Notes: a model not told the origin generated them from the letters alone. Counted from the first letter of the stretch, positions 1 to 9,127 are shown. The stretch is 25,623 nt of DNA from Welwitschia mirabilis (GCA_051453625.1 JBOZIK010000001.1:208743496-208769118), one strand, 5' to 3'. A program made the numbers and translations.

Positions 1-119
1 TTTGTAAAATCATGTCTTGATGGACTTATTCATGACTTGATGGAAAAATTCATTTTCCTCTATTTCTTATTTTTAATGTGGTTTCGCCAATCATTTGTCA
101 ATTAGTCTGCAATCTGCAC

Positions 120-320
120 TTATTTGTCACCGGTTTCTGAGTTGGGACATTTCCCAATCAAAATATCATTTGGTAGGCATTGTTGGTTATGATGTTGTGA
201 AATATCGTGACATTTCCCAATCAAAACATTTACCTAGGAAACCAAAGAACACTTGGCATTGCTGGAAGGCACAGATAAAAGATGAAGTGCAAGCAGAAAA
301 GGAGAAATTGATTGCCTAGA
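120..320 (+). pseudogene. BED-type zinc-finger remnant of hAT-1
   Basis: The frame ending at the stop near 319 contains SKYHLVGIVGYDVVKYRD, which resembles the second half of a plant hAT BED finger (R-x-K-x-HLAG followed by a Gly-rich turn and the final Cys region). The expected last cysteine appears as Tyr (TAT for TGT). An 18-base segment at 146-163 recurs exactly at 209-226, 63 bases later and so in frame. As a result the residues DISQSK followed by H-L occur twice. A lysine- and glutamate-rich stretch follows (QIKDEVQAEKEKL). The first two zinc ligands are not clear. The BED assignment rests on the pattern and on the DUF659 piece downstream. Confidence 0.5.
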
Positions 321-741
321 GAAAATGCAGAAGCTCAAACTCCCTCTACTGCCTCTGGTGTTTCTACTGTTGAGACACTCTTTCATCAAACATCACTACA
401 TCAAAAAATTGAACTTGAGAGAAGTTAGAGTTTCTCTCATAATGTGAGGAAAGTATTGTTGCAAGTGAATAGAGTGGTGTCAGACTATGCACTATTGCTG
501 CCACCTCTTCTTAATTGCTCAACCACCATTATCCAACACACCACTGATGGAGAAACACATGCATGATGCAAAGGAGAAAATGACTGAAAATTGGTATTTT
601 CATATACTTTATTTTAATTCTTTCATTTTAGTGCATTGAAGGGAGAAATGTGCCATGCAATTTATAGTTTGTGTTGGATTTTGAAACCCCAAGATACATA
701 ATGTTAGAATGTGTGTAGCAGAGGAGGTGAAATTAGATATT

Positions 742-954
742 CATGACATATTGGTAGACGGATAGATGTGTTAGAAGGAAAAAGGTTGTATTTTATTGTG
801 CAGCGGTGAGGAGAATGGGAAGGGTGAGACGCCATTGGATTTCTTGGTTGATTCAAGTAAAGGAGCAATACTGTTGATGAGCATTAATGGATCCAATGAA
901 GTTGAAAATGCAAAGTGTCCTTTTACACTGATGCAAGGACAGAATGTTATGTAG
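742..954 (+). pseudogene. DUF659 core remnant of hAT-1 transposase
   Basis: One frame, closed by TAG at 952-954, reads ILVDG, then a stop where the family has Trp (TAG for TGG), and later LDFLVDSSKGAILLMS followed by INGSNEVENAK. Plant DUF659 hAT proteins have a matching block: (S)ILVDGWTD, then a FLVN-type strand with a Gly turn, then a DAS-type acidic site. This is the region that carries the first catalytic aspartate of the RNase-H-like fold. The position held by Asp in the DAS motif reads Asn here (INGS). With two internal stops it is a pseudogene. The frame is lost after 954, probably at an intron. Confidence 0.7.
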
Positions 955-1847
955 TTATTTTACTCCATAATTGTTTAATATTTATTTGTTATTTCCAGTT
1001 TATTTTAATTTGTTATTTTTTTTGAATATTCTATATGGTGATCATAGAAAATGTAGCCTCTTTTATTGTTGGTAGTCAAATTTTTACATATAGTTACCAA
1101 ACACAAACACATTAAGGTAGATATTGATAGAGTTCCATGGGTTTGAATGTCAATAATATTACCATTCTTAGTTTATATTTTCAATTTTCAACATTATGTA
1201 TTTATGCTTTATAAACATTTATTACAATGTATTCTGGTTGTGTTATCTCATGAATGGCCAGTTTGTGTTTATTGTTCTCTTTTCTATCAACAAATAGGTC
1301 ATAGGAAGAGAAAATATAATTTGTGAAATTTTACATGCATTTACATGACTATCATCGTTTTTTCGAATTCTCAAATAGTATAGAATTCGTGAGATGGTCC
1401 AGAAGAAAAATTGCTACGTATATCATTTTTGATAACGTTCCAGGCCCAAAGCACCACAGTAAGCTGGTTTTACAGAAGAGAAAATAATAAAATACACTAA
1501 GAAGTTAAAGCAGTCAATCAGATTTAATCAGAAAAGAATGAATTTTATTAATGTAGCCTATCATAGCTAACAAGAAAAATTATGACAAGTTTTCTACCAT
1601 TAAGGCAATTGCAAATCAGATGCCACATAGCAATCCACACAAGAACGTCCTTCTTCTCAAATGAGATCACTAAGGTTTGGACTTCAGATCTGATCACTGC
1701 TTCTTGTTCTCCTTCTCCTTTTTACTGCTACAACTCCTTTTTTGCTTGATTGCTGTGAAATGACTTGATTGATTTCCTTTTTAATGAACTTGAAAGGATG
1801 TCCAATTTGAAGGGACACATCTCTTCAATTAAATTTGATGTTTTAAT
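955..1847. other. Non-coding stretch inside hAT-1, no gene seen
   Basis: AT-rich sequence with no supported reading frame. It is probably intron or decayed interior of hAT-1. Sequence around 1430-1560 resembles the transcribed part of an LTR (A-rich, poly-A-signal-like words), but no LTR borders were found. Confidence 0.4.
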
Positions 1848-2360
1848 CATAGTTGTAAAATGCGGATCGGATAGTAGATCATTTTTGTTTAATTTGGAGA
1901 TTCCGGATTGCTGGATTGCTCCAAACCATTTTGTGGATTGTTGAGGATCATAAACATGGAAAAACCATAGAGCTAAATTTAAAACTTAATGAAATCAATT
2001 TAATCTTTAATTGAAGTAAAAAAAAATTATAGCTTTTAAAATGTTTTTTATCTTATCGTTTAGTTTACACGTACTTGAGAATGTCAAAAGGATCAAAATA
2101 TTCCATCTATGTTGGGTTTGAACCTCAAAAAATAGCAAACCCTCTAGATCTCTGTAGATCTCTTTGGAGCTCTGGAAATCTCTTTGGATCTTTGCAAATC
2201 TTTTCAGATCATTTTTGATCGCTTAGATCGCTGTGGAGCAGATTGTCCCAAATCCCAATCTAGAGCCTTTGGATTGAGATCTAGAACTTCAGAGCATTTT
2301 GTCTGGAGCAAGATCTAGGTTGCCTTGGATCACGATTCAGATCCACATTTCACAGCTGTG
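1848..2360. mobile_element. 513-bp non-autonomous DNA transposon (MITE-like, probably hAT family)
   Basis: The left end (1848-1868) begins CATAGTTGTAAAATG and the right end (2340-2360), read on the opposite strand, begins CACAGCTGTGAAATG. Over 21 bases 17 match, and all four differences are transitions. The ends are flanked by GTTTTAAT (1840-1847) and ATTTTAAT (2361-2368), an 8-base target duplication with one mismatch. Eight-base duplications and CA...TG ends fit hAT elements. The interior has no coding frame. It carries many GATC-containing words (AGATCT, GGATC, TAGATC), especially at 2145-2345, which look like subterminal transposase-binding repeats. It lies inside the hAT-1 gene. Whether hAT-1 could have mobilised it is unknown. 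Confidence 0.75.
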
Positions 2361-2580
2361 ATTTTAATAACATTAAAATGTGATCAATTTCAAAACTAAT
2401 TTTTGCCCTTTATTTACAGTAGTCATATTGATTTTTAATCCTCCTTTTCTGCCTTAAGAAAGGTCAAATGCATCAACAAAAATTAGGCATAAAATTTGGG
2501 GACTAGGGTGAGTTAAATGAGAGTAAAAAATGTTTTTTTTTCCATAGGCATTAATTACTTAAGGTTAACAACTATAATTA
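2361..2580. other. Non-coding flank between MITE and first N gap
   Basis: No coding frame is seen. Its last 90 bases (2491-2580) recur just after the gap at 2681-2767. Confidence 0.5.
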
Positions 2581-2767
2581 NNNNNNNNNNNNNNNNNNNN
2601 NNNNNNNNNNNNNNNNNNNNNNNNNNNNNNNNNNNNNNNNNNNNNNNNNNNNNNNNNNNNNNNNNNNNNNNNNNNNNNNNAAAATTTGGGGACTAGGGTG
2701 AGTTAAATGAGAGTAAAAAATGTTTTTTCCATAGGCGTTAATTACTTAAGGTTAACAACTATAATTA
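2491..2767. repeat. Same 87-90 bp on both sides of a 100-N gap (probable assembly overlap)
   Basis: Bases 2491-2580 and 2681-2767 are the same sequence apart from three Ts in a T-run and one A/G difference (GGCATTAA versus GGCGTTAA). The 100-N block between them (2581-2680) is the conventional length for a gap of unknown size. The simplest reading is two overlapping contig ends, possibly from two haplotypes, that were scaffolded instead of merged. Confidence 0.85.
2581..2680. other. Assembly gap, 100 N
   Basis: Unknown bases. The true size may be zero or negative, given the repeated flanks. Confidence 0.99.
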
Positions 2768-2980
2768 AGCAAATTAACAAGTGTTTATCAAATCTAATTG
2801 CATGATCTATTTCTCAGACCTCTTTCTTTGACATATTAATTTCAGCTTCAATGGATTAGTAATATGCAAGATATTAAGCTCCAAAGGTGTGATCAGTTAG
2901 GAAGTTACCTAGTCTTATCTTGCACATGGGATCTTGTTTACATGGTTCAACTTCATGGAAATTATCTCCATGTCAAGGCT

Positions 2981-3868
2981 NNNNNNNNNNNNNNNNNNNN
3001 NNNNNNNNNNNNNNNNNNNNNNNNNNNNNNNNNNNNNNNNNNNNNNNNNNNNNNNNNNNNNNNNNNNNNNNNNNNNNNNNNNNNNNNNNNNNNNNNNNNN
3101 NNNNNNNNNNNNNNNNNNNNNNNNNNNNNNNNNNNNNNNNNNNNNNNNNNNNNNNNNNNNNNNNNNNNNNNNNNNNNNNNNNNNNNNNNNNNNNNNNNNN
3201 NNNNNNNNNNNNNNNNNNNNNNNNNNNNNNNNNNNNNNNNNNNNNNNNNNNNNNNNNNNNNNNNNNNNNNNNNNNNNNNNNNNNNNNNNNNNNNNNNNNN
3301 NNNNNNNNNNNNNNNNNNNNNNNNNNNNNNNNNNNNNNNNNNNNNNNNNNNNNNNNNNNNNNNNNNNNNNNNNNNNNNNNNNNNNNNNNNNNNNNNNNNN
3401 NNNNNNNNNNNNNNNNNNNNNNNNNNNNNNNNNNNNNNNNNNNNNNNNNNNNNNNNNNNNNNNNNNNNNNNNNNNNNNNNNNNNNNNNNNNNNNNNNNNN
3501 NNNNNNNNNNNNNNNNNNNNNNNNNNNNNNNNNNNNNNNNNNNNNNNNNNNNNNNNNNNNNNNNNNNNNNNNNNNNNNNNNNNNNNNNNNNNNNNNNNNN
3601 NNNNNNNNNNNNNNNNNNNNNNNNNNNNNNNNNNNNNNNNNNNNNNNNNNNNNNNNNNNNNNNNNNNNNNNNNNNNNNNNNNNNNNNNNNNNNNNNNNNN
3701 NNNNNNNNNNNNNNNNNNNNNNNNNNNNNNNNNNNNNNNNNNNNNNNNNNNNNNNNNNNNNNNNNNNNNNNNNNNNNNNNNNNNNNNNNNNNNNNNNNNN
3801 NNNNNNNNNNNNNNNNNNNNNNNNNNNNNNNNNNNNNNNNNNNNNNNNNNNNNNNNNNNNNNNNNNNN
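2981..3868. other. Assembly gap, 888 N
   Basis: Unknown bases inside hAT-1. Reading frames drawn across it are meaningless. It could conceal transposase sequence or a small ARPC4 5' exon. Confidence 0.99.
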
Positions 3869-4500
3869 TGATGAAATATGTTTGTAAGAATCTAGAACCA
3901 TAAAGAAATTTGCAAGAGTTAAACAATTTTTGTTGGGAAAGGTCACTTGTAGAGCTATCTTTGATGAAACACAATTTAGTTTGAGGAAGACATTTGCATT
4001 AGGCTACCTAGTCTAGTTTTTGATGTTTCATTCCAAATGAGTTATCAGCCAACGTTCTATATTTGTTCTTTTGATTTCTTCCTAATTTGACATTTCTAAA
4101 ATGGTCTTTCGTAGCTCTTCGAGCATGTAGTGAAGGTTTTTAGGATTGTAGATAGTGAAAGCCAATTCATGAGTTTGTTTATGAGGACATTGAAAGGACC
4201 AAAGAGATCAAATGTACTATACAAATATACATGCTGGCAAATAGGCAAGCAGGTGACTTGTTTATAATCTCATTCCTCATAGATGGGTGATGGGATTCAA
4301 TACTGCACATAAAAGTGCATGCAGTAGGACATGTTTTGAATTTGACAACAATCACCAATCTATTTCATAGGCTTGAAAGTGATCCCAAGATCTGCTTGGA
4401 GATTACAATGAGCTTGATCAACACAAGAAAAAGAATTGCGTAGCACTCATTGATAACAACATTAAAATTGCAAAGGATAAGATTAGCGCAAATTAGTTTT
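3869..4500 (+). pseudogene. Middle part of hAT-1 transposase
   Basis: Just after the gap a frame reads ESRTIKKFARVKQFL, similar to the hAT segment before the conserved TRFAT block. A splice-acceptor-like CGTAG ends at 4114. Then LFEHVVKVFRIVDSE (4115-4159) is followed, after a one-base frameshift, by PIHEFVYEDIERTKE (from 4162). This pair matches the family block written W-x-x-V-x-x-V-x-R-x-V-D ... P-x-M-G-x-V-Y-E. Further on come IIS, then a stop, then WDSILHIKVHAVGHVLNL, the counterpart of the RWD-LH-LHAAG-LNP block. Around 4400-4500 a Lys-rich frame (NELDQHKKKN) is the likely linker to the WW motif. Confidence 0.7.
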
Positions 4501-4554
4501 CAGTTTTCTAATTTGGAATTTTGATATTTCAGGCAGGGGTATCATATTGATGTG

Positions 4555-5232
4555 GTTGATCGACAATGATTGGTGGTTAGAATCCCAATCTTGTAGTGCT
4601 TTGTGTGAGTTGGTCAGCTTAATTCATTCAAAAAAATTATCATGCTCTTGAATTCTTCATTTATTTTCATTGGTTTGCACTTTGTAGGTTGTGAAAGAAC
4701 TTGGAGTTTCGTTGAATACACATTCCAATAAATGAAATAGACTCGTTGTTGATAGGTTGAATAGTCTTATCTTTGTGTGTTTCAATCTGAAGTTGAAGCA
4801 AAATGAGATGCTAAGTGCTGTTAGTATTATTGCAAATCAAGATGATACTTATGTGGATAACCTTCATGTTCTTGATCTTTTTGTTGATTGGCTTAACATA
4901 GTGGAGGATGCTCGTAGCACCACTGAGTATAGCCCTTCTACACATGACATGTTGTAGAGGACATGCATGGTAATGAATATGACAATTATGACATTGTAGA
5001 CAAGGAATTGATCATTAATTACATAGAGATCATAGCTAGGGATGCTGATTTACTTACTATGGATGAGCTCTTATGATGGGGGGATGTTAAGCAATTTGTT
5101 GCTACCAGGAAATGCACACTAGAGATAATCAAAAAGGCATAAGCATATAGGAAGAAGTTAAATACTACTAGAGGTGGAGGTGCTATAAGGCCTTCTCATA
5201 GCAACAAGTGTCATTCATTGTCAACATTGTAG
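4555..5232 (+). pseudogene. hAT-1 C-terminal dimerisation domain with WW motif and probable intron
   Basis: DWW lies at 4568-4576, followed one frame over by NPNL, as in the family block WW-x-x-G-x-x-x-P-x-L. A probable intron ends at the TTTGTAG acceptor (4687). The next exon opens with CERTWSFVEYTHSNK, a TGA stop, then NRLVVDRLNSLIFVCFNLKL. This is the Dimer_Tnp_hAT signature C-E-R-x-W-S ... K-R-N-R-L ... L-V-x-V-x-x-N-L-x-L. The TGA stands where the family has Arg (CGA). The frame stops at 4955-4957. Frame +1 from 4954 continues with EYDNYDIVDKELIINYIEI to TAG at 5230-5232, with two internal stops that each fit one C-to-T change. This acidic tail is typical of the family. Confidence 0.8.
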
Positions 5233-5453
5233 TTAATTTCTAAACATACTGTGGAAATGCAAATTGAGATATGAAATCGTGTTTTCAGTCTCGTAATCTA
5301 AATCATCAAAATCATGAGCTGGAACTGCTTGGAATTTGGAGATCTAAACACATGAGCATGTATTTCATTGTGCCACTCAGATCGTTATTTGCATTCTCGG
5401 AGTGATGTTCCTTATTTTCGACATAGCCTTTCATTCCCATGGGGCGAATGCAC

Positions 5454-5715
5454 TCAGCATGCATCAAATAATGAGACCCTACCTTTTTGCTTCCTTCCTC
5501 TTTGCAAACAATTCCATTTCCCTTTGTTGAAGAATGCATCCATCTTCATGTTGTCCAATTTTCCAAGAGAAAGGATGTTCCTAACTGTCTTTGGAATGTA
5601 CCTTATATCGATTCTTATGATGTTTTTTCCATTATCCTTCTTTAATATCACATTGCCAATACTTGTCGTTTCCATATCATTGCCATCTCCAATTATAGCT
5701 GATCCCTTTATTTTT
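5454..5715 (-). pseudogene. copia-2 protease-region / pre-integrase remnant
   Basis: The minus-strand frame contains IGDGNDMETTSIGNVILKK followed by IDIRYIPKTVRNILSLGKL. Copia polyproteins have the same run after the protease active site: a Gly-Asn/Asp-Gly turn, a G-x-G-x-V strand, then the D-x-x-Y-V-P-x-x-x-x-N-L-L-S-x-x-x-L motif. The active-site Asp-Ser-Gly expected upstream is not visible in any frame, so that part appears deleted or badly mutated. An overlapping frame at 5312-5539 continues downstream without a recognisable motif. Confidence 0.7.
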
Positions 5716-6025
5716 GTGACTGGTGAATGCTTCCTTGTGGTGAATAATATGGAAAGAATTCCTTCTTTGCCTCTCTTTTGTTAGGTGGCATGGAAAGAGC
5801 CTCCATCATTTCTGCCATGTTATAAGGTGTAGCATCATATTTGGTAGAAATGTCTTTGTCATTTCCCGTTATTCCTTTTTGATCACTAGCTACAACTGCA
5901 CACGCATTAAAATCCTGCTGCTCACATGATGAAACCTTTTTAGGATCATTTCCTTTTGGCACATATACCTGTTTATGATTTTGACAAAACATTCTAACAT
6001 GACCTTTTTTCCACACTTCTAGTAT
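5708..6025 (-). pseudogene. copia-2 gag zinc knuckle and linker
   Basis: The frame opens in the motif K-C-G-K-K-G-H-V-R-M-F-C, the second half of a retroviral-type C-x2-C-x4-H-x4-C knuckle that binds genomic RNA. The first Cys and the next residue read TAC TAG, explained by G-to-A changes from TGC TGG. One base is lost from the A-run between the cysteine and Gly-His, shifting the frame. The following 80 residues are an open hydrophilic linker ending near 5708, where the frame breaks before the protease remnant. No ATG fits this start; the frame simply opens after the shift. Confidence 0.7.
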
Positions 6026-6169
6026 TCAATATGTCATTTACAATTGTAGGTTGACTTTTTTGTCCATCATAAATGGTTATCATCTTGTCATGGTCTTTAA
6101 TTCTTCTGACTTCATTTGAATATCTTCCTTTTTTCCCCCGTATTTGATGTAGGTGCTTCCACTACCCTT

Positions 6170-6590
6170 CGCTCAATGTTGACTTCTGTCAAGCATTGTT
6201 TAAATTTCATGTTGAATCCTTTTTTGAATCTTGGCTTTGACATATTCTGCTTTTAAAGTATCCATTACCTTTTGTTGGACGATTTTATCAGCCTTTTTGT
6301 CAATTTTTTCCTCTAAATGTCTCAATCTAGCAATGATCTACAGTTTCCTCTTTCTCTTGTTTGCCTTCTGATATGTTTTCCCGTTGCTGATCTCAAATTT
6401 GTCAATTTGAATATGGTTAATGTCTCCAATTTTTCCATTGAAATAAAGTATAATGTATCCTCTTCTTTTACAAGCTTGATTTAAGACCCATTATGGAGGA
6501 GTTGGTATTTGTGCCTATTTTTAACATATTTACCACATTCATTGCTGTCCACAAAATCAGTCCATGACTCTGTAATGCTTTAAGATGGGA
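6170..6590 (-). pseudogene. copia-2 gag N-terminal region, lysine-rich, divergent
   Basis: The minus strand reads ESWTDFVDSNECGKYVKNRH, a stop, then a shifted frame with IGDINHIQIDKFEISNGKTY and RLRHLEEKIDKKADKIVQQK. There are only two stops (TAG and TAA) in about 100 codons and strong Lys/Glu/Ile content. Its place between the primer-binding site and the zinc knuckle makes it the gag capsid region by position. It does not look like the usual plant copia gag domain seen in the other two gag relics here. Function beyond Gag-by-position is not claimed. Confidence 0.45.
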
Positions 6591-6676
6591 GGCTAGTGGA
6601 TTTTTTTTTTCCTGCATAGCAACATTATCTCTATTGTCAATTTACCTGATCTTTCTTCTTTCATTTCTTTCCCATC

Positions 6677-6688
6677 CTTTTGATACCA
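6677..6688 (-). other. Primer-binding site of copia-2 (initiator-tRNA-Met type, degenerate)
   Basis: The minus strand reads TGGTATCAAAAG; the common plant copia site is TGGTATCAGAGC (9 of 12 match). It sits two bases from the putative LTR border GCCAACA (minus strand, ending at 6691). Confidence 0.6.
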
Positions 6689-6690
6689 CA

Positions 6691-7400
6691 TGTTGGCTTA
6701 ATCATGGTGATCATGCCCAAAAAAGTTTCAGCGATAAATCAGATTTTATCCCTTTTTAAAGGTTATTTCATAGCAGTCTAAATCAGCTAAGATAAATCAA
6801 CAAATGTCCTAAAATGTTACTAAATGCAGTTATAATTAGCTAAGTGTCCCAGTATGCAGATTTTTAATCCTACTTTGACATTATGGGAGCAACCACTTGA
6901 ATCAATCCTTAACGTTTAGTCCATAGGCATGAAAAATCAGTGAGGAATCATGGGGGAAGAAAGGAAGAAAAGAAAAAAGGGAAAAAAACATTTGATGGGG
7001 TATCTAAAATCCCAAAAATCTATCTCAATCATCGTCAATGCACTCCATCAATTAATCAGTCAAGCAAGTACAATGATGATTTTGATGAACAAACTCTTCT
7101 TTTTCTCTTCTCTTTAGACTCTTCCTAGTCTAGAAGCCCTAACCTGACATTTCTTCTTTTGCCCTCAGTTCCTCCTTTCCTCTAGAGCTAGAAATCTGTC
7201 TTCCCTTGAATGATTTGCAAATGAGCTTTTCTTCCTTCTTATATACCTCTCCTTTTGGCCCTTTCTCAAGGTCACTTTAAGATTGTAATGAGTGATTCCC
7301 CATTAATACATAAACAACATATCTAACATCATTCCTTAAAGACCTCCTTGAATAAGTTTGTCGAACTCAGTTATAGTGTCAAAAACTTCCCATACCTGTC
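6691..7400 (-). repeat. Probable 5' LTR of copia-2
   Basis: On the minus strand the LTR ends with ...GCCAACA at 6691, next to the primer-binding site. A TATA box, GGTATATAAG, lies at 7247-7238. The sequence below it looks like the transcribed R-U5 part. The outer border is not defined; it lies where copia-1 integrase coding ends, near 7400-7430. The plus-strand frame at 6940-7128 is not supported as a gene. No second LTR was found. Confidence 0.5.
7238..7247 (-). promoter_or_regulatory. TATA box in the copia-2 LTR
   Basis: GGTATATAAG on the minus strand, about 550 bases before the primer-binding site, matches a plant TATA box in the expected LTR position. Confidence 0.5.
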
Positions 7401-7454
7401 TAAGACACAACCCTCGATTAAAAATTTAAAATAACGTAACAGAGATCCATAACA

Positions 7455-8130
7455 CTTACAAAATGATAAGAACACACGTCAAAAATTCACTTGTTTATTT
7501 CAGTGTCAAGTTTTGATGTCATTTTGGTTTGAATGTGCACCCAACAAATGCAACCAAAAATTGTCATATGAGACAACACTGGATGCTTTTTAAAACATCA
7601 ATTCATAAGGGTCTTACCTTGTTGTAGTGGTTACTTTATTCAAGAGATATGTAGAGGTGGTGACTGCCTAACCCTGATATGTATTTGGAAGCTTTTCTTG
7701 AAAGAGAAGACACCCAGCCATTTCTTGAATAACTCCATTTTTACGGTCACCCACACCATTGGATTGAGATGAATATGCACAAGTCGTTTGTCTTTGAATT
7801 CCCTATTCATCACAAAAATGAATTCTCCATTTATAAATTCTCCACCTCTATCACTTTTAATTGCATTAATTTTCAGGCCCAACTGATTTTCAACGTTCTT
7901 CTTGAAATATTTTTATGTGGAGAACCTCATCTTTTGAATTTAATAGGAAAGACCAAGCATACTTTGAGTACTTGTCTACAATTACCATAAAATATCTGGA
8001 GCCTTGGAATGTAGAGGCTTGCATAGGGCCAAACAAATCCCTGTGAAGAAGCTCAAGTGGTTTTGTTTTTCTGTCCATTGTGGTGTTAGGTGGGCTTGCT
8101 TTTGTTTTCCCTTGACACAGGTATCACAAA
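7455..8130 (-). pseudogene. copia-1 integrase (pre-integrase zinc motif plus catalytic core)
   Basis: Integrase would insert the element's cDNA into the genome. The minus strand shows CDTCVKGKQ (zinc-binding half), then, after a frameshift, ELLHRDLFGPM and GSRYFMVIVDKYSKYAWSF, the start of the DDE core with its first Asp (HRD). IKSDRGGEF carries the second Asp. SNGVGDRKNGVIQEMA stands where the family has Q-N-G-V-x-E-R, so the catalytic Glu reads Asp here. YLLNK, HMTIFGCICWVHIQTK and SKLDTEINK follow as the C-terminal part. At least three frameshifts and several stops. The 80-residue plus-strand frame covering 7769-7990 is its shadow. Confidence 0.85.
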
Positions 8131-8169
8131 TTCCTGTTTGTACTGAGTTGTATGGTTCTGAGTAATCAA

Positions 8170-8470
8170 TTGGTTTGGAGCTGTCATCAGAGTAATTTCC
8201 TCTTCATCATGAGTTGGATGGGTTGCCTCCACTTTCATTTTGGCCTCTACCTCTTTGCTGGCCTCTAAAATTTTGAAAACCTCCTCTAGAACTCTGAAAC
8301 TTTTGTGTTTCCTCCCCTCCTTGGCACTGCTAATTTTCTCTTCCTCTGCCTTTATTATTTTTCCCTCCTCTACCGTGCTGATTTTTGGCCACGCATGCAT
8401 TGTCATTGGAATTACCAATAGTTTTCAAGTCTTCTAAAGCCTTCGACTGAGCAACCAATTCATCAATGTT
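8170..8470 (-). pseudogene. copia-1 gag C-terminal RGG-rich tail
   Basis: The correct minus-strand frame reads GRGGKNNKGRGREN, a TAG, then QKFQSSRGGFQNFRGQQRGR and GQNESGGNPSNS. This Arg-Gly-Gly-rich segment normally precedes the zinc knuckle of plant copia Gag and contacts RNA. The knuckle itself is missing; about 25 codons later the frame enters VQTGICDTC of the pre-integrase. A longer open frame over the same bases (8418-8086) is a shadow with no stops but no family resemblance. Confidence 0.75.
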
Positions 8471-8556
8471 GTAAGCATTAAGATCTGTTGTTTGAAGTGT
8501 TGTAGTCATGCATTATTTGAATCTATAATCATTATAGAAGGCTTGAACAAATCTAC

Positions 8557-9066
8557 CTATCTTTTGTCTTGCACTAAGGCCAATGTGGACATCCTATCAA
8601 GAAAATGATCATGAGATTCATCTCTTTGGCTTTGGAGGTCATCAAATTCCTTCCTATACCTTATTTGTTTGATTTGCGTATTTTGAATTCTGCCCTCGAA
8701 TTCTGACTGGAGTTGATCGCAACACTCCTTTGATGTGTCCTTGATGGTGATTCTTGCAACAATCACTTCAGAGACTGAACTATATATGATCATTTTGGCT
8801 AATGCATCTGCCTTCTTGTTGATTTCATGTTGATGGCGCTGTTCTTTGTTCAGGACATTGAGATTTGGAGGAGAGAAGAAGCCAAGCTCAACAACATTCC
8901 AACAATAATTAATTTGGATGAGGGACTTCATCAAATGGAAACCATACTTAAAATCTTGAGAGCCATTAAAGATGACTGAGCACTTGGAAGTTTCCTTTGA
9001 CATGTCTTGAAACTGAGAATGATCTCCAACAATTAATTCAAACTGATTTGAATGAAGAAATATCAA
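8557..9066 (-). pseudogene. copia-1 Gag capsid domain (UBN2-like)
   Basis: An open stretch of 169 codons from ATG at 9066. It has the plant copia gag order: FNGSQDF, then a segment ending CWNVVELGF (family W-x-x-V-x-x-G-F), KKADALAKMI, TIKDTSKECCDQLQSEFEG (family a-K-E-x-W-x-x-L-x-x-x-F-x-G, here Cys for Trp), and a final REx-rich helix KEFDDLQSQRDESHDHFLDR. Gag packages element RNA in cytoplasmic particles. The frame is surprisingly long for so decayed an element, but two conserved Trp positions are lost and the frame breaks after 8557, so I treat it as a pseudogene. Confidence 0.8.
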
Positions 9067-9127
9067 CTTTCTTGTTTCTGAAGTGGATGAAGAGGATATC
9101 CACCCTTTTTGACTGTTAAGACTGTAA

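Larger units (their letters stand above)
95..5232 (+). mobile_element. Decayed hAT-superfamily transposase gene (hAT-1), overall extent
   Basis: Four separated coding remnants lie in the order of one plant hAT transposase of the BED plus DUF659 plus Dimer_Tnp_hAT type. They are a BED-finger-like piece (about 120-320), a DUF659 piece (742-954), a middle piece (about 3869-3960 and 4115-4390), and the C-terminal dimerisation domain (4690-5232). Each is broken by stops and frameshifts. The spaces between them hold probable introns, a small nested DNA transposon and two assembly gaps. Such proteins normally excise and integrate hAT elements in the nucleus; this copy cannot encode one. Terminal inverted repeats for the whole element were not found; the left end may lie outside the window. 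It sits upstream of the visible ARPC4 exons, probably inside an ARPC4 intron. Confidence 0.72.
5290..7400 (-). mobile_element. 5' part of a copia-type LTR retrotransposon (copia-2), truncated
   Basis: Read on the minus strand the order is LTR (about 7400 to 6691), primer-binding site (6688-6677), gag-like lysine-rich region (about 6570-6170), zinc knuckle (about 6022-5980), linker, and a protease/pre-integrase remnant (5715-5454). Nothing recognisable of integrase, reverse transcriptase or RNase H follows before the hAT-1 tail at 5232, so the element is truncated. It abuts the integrase end of the neighbouring copia-1 element near 7400-7430, suggesting insertion into or recombination with it. 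All frames are broken. Confidence 0.65.

Noticed and set aside
2843-2930. Possible upstream ARPC4 exon after the TTAATTTCAG acceptor-like site
   Set aside because: Translation in the relevant frame has stops and does not match ARPC4 N-terminal sequence.
2864-3974. Five open frames of 317-343 codons on both strands
   Set aside because: They consist almost entirely of the 888-N gap; only their short ends are real sequence.
5368-5784. 138-codon plus-strand frame, hydrophobic
   Set aside because: Antisense shadow of the copia-2 protease-region and linker frames on the minus strand.
8086-8418. 110-codon minus-strand frame rich in Lys and Glu
   Set aside because: It overlaps the copia gag RGG-rich tail, which lies in another frame of the same strand and matches family order; the longer frame is a shadow.
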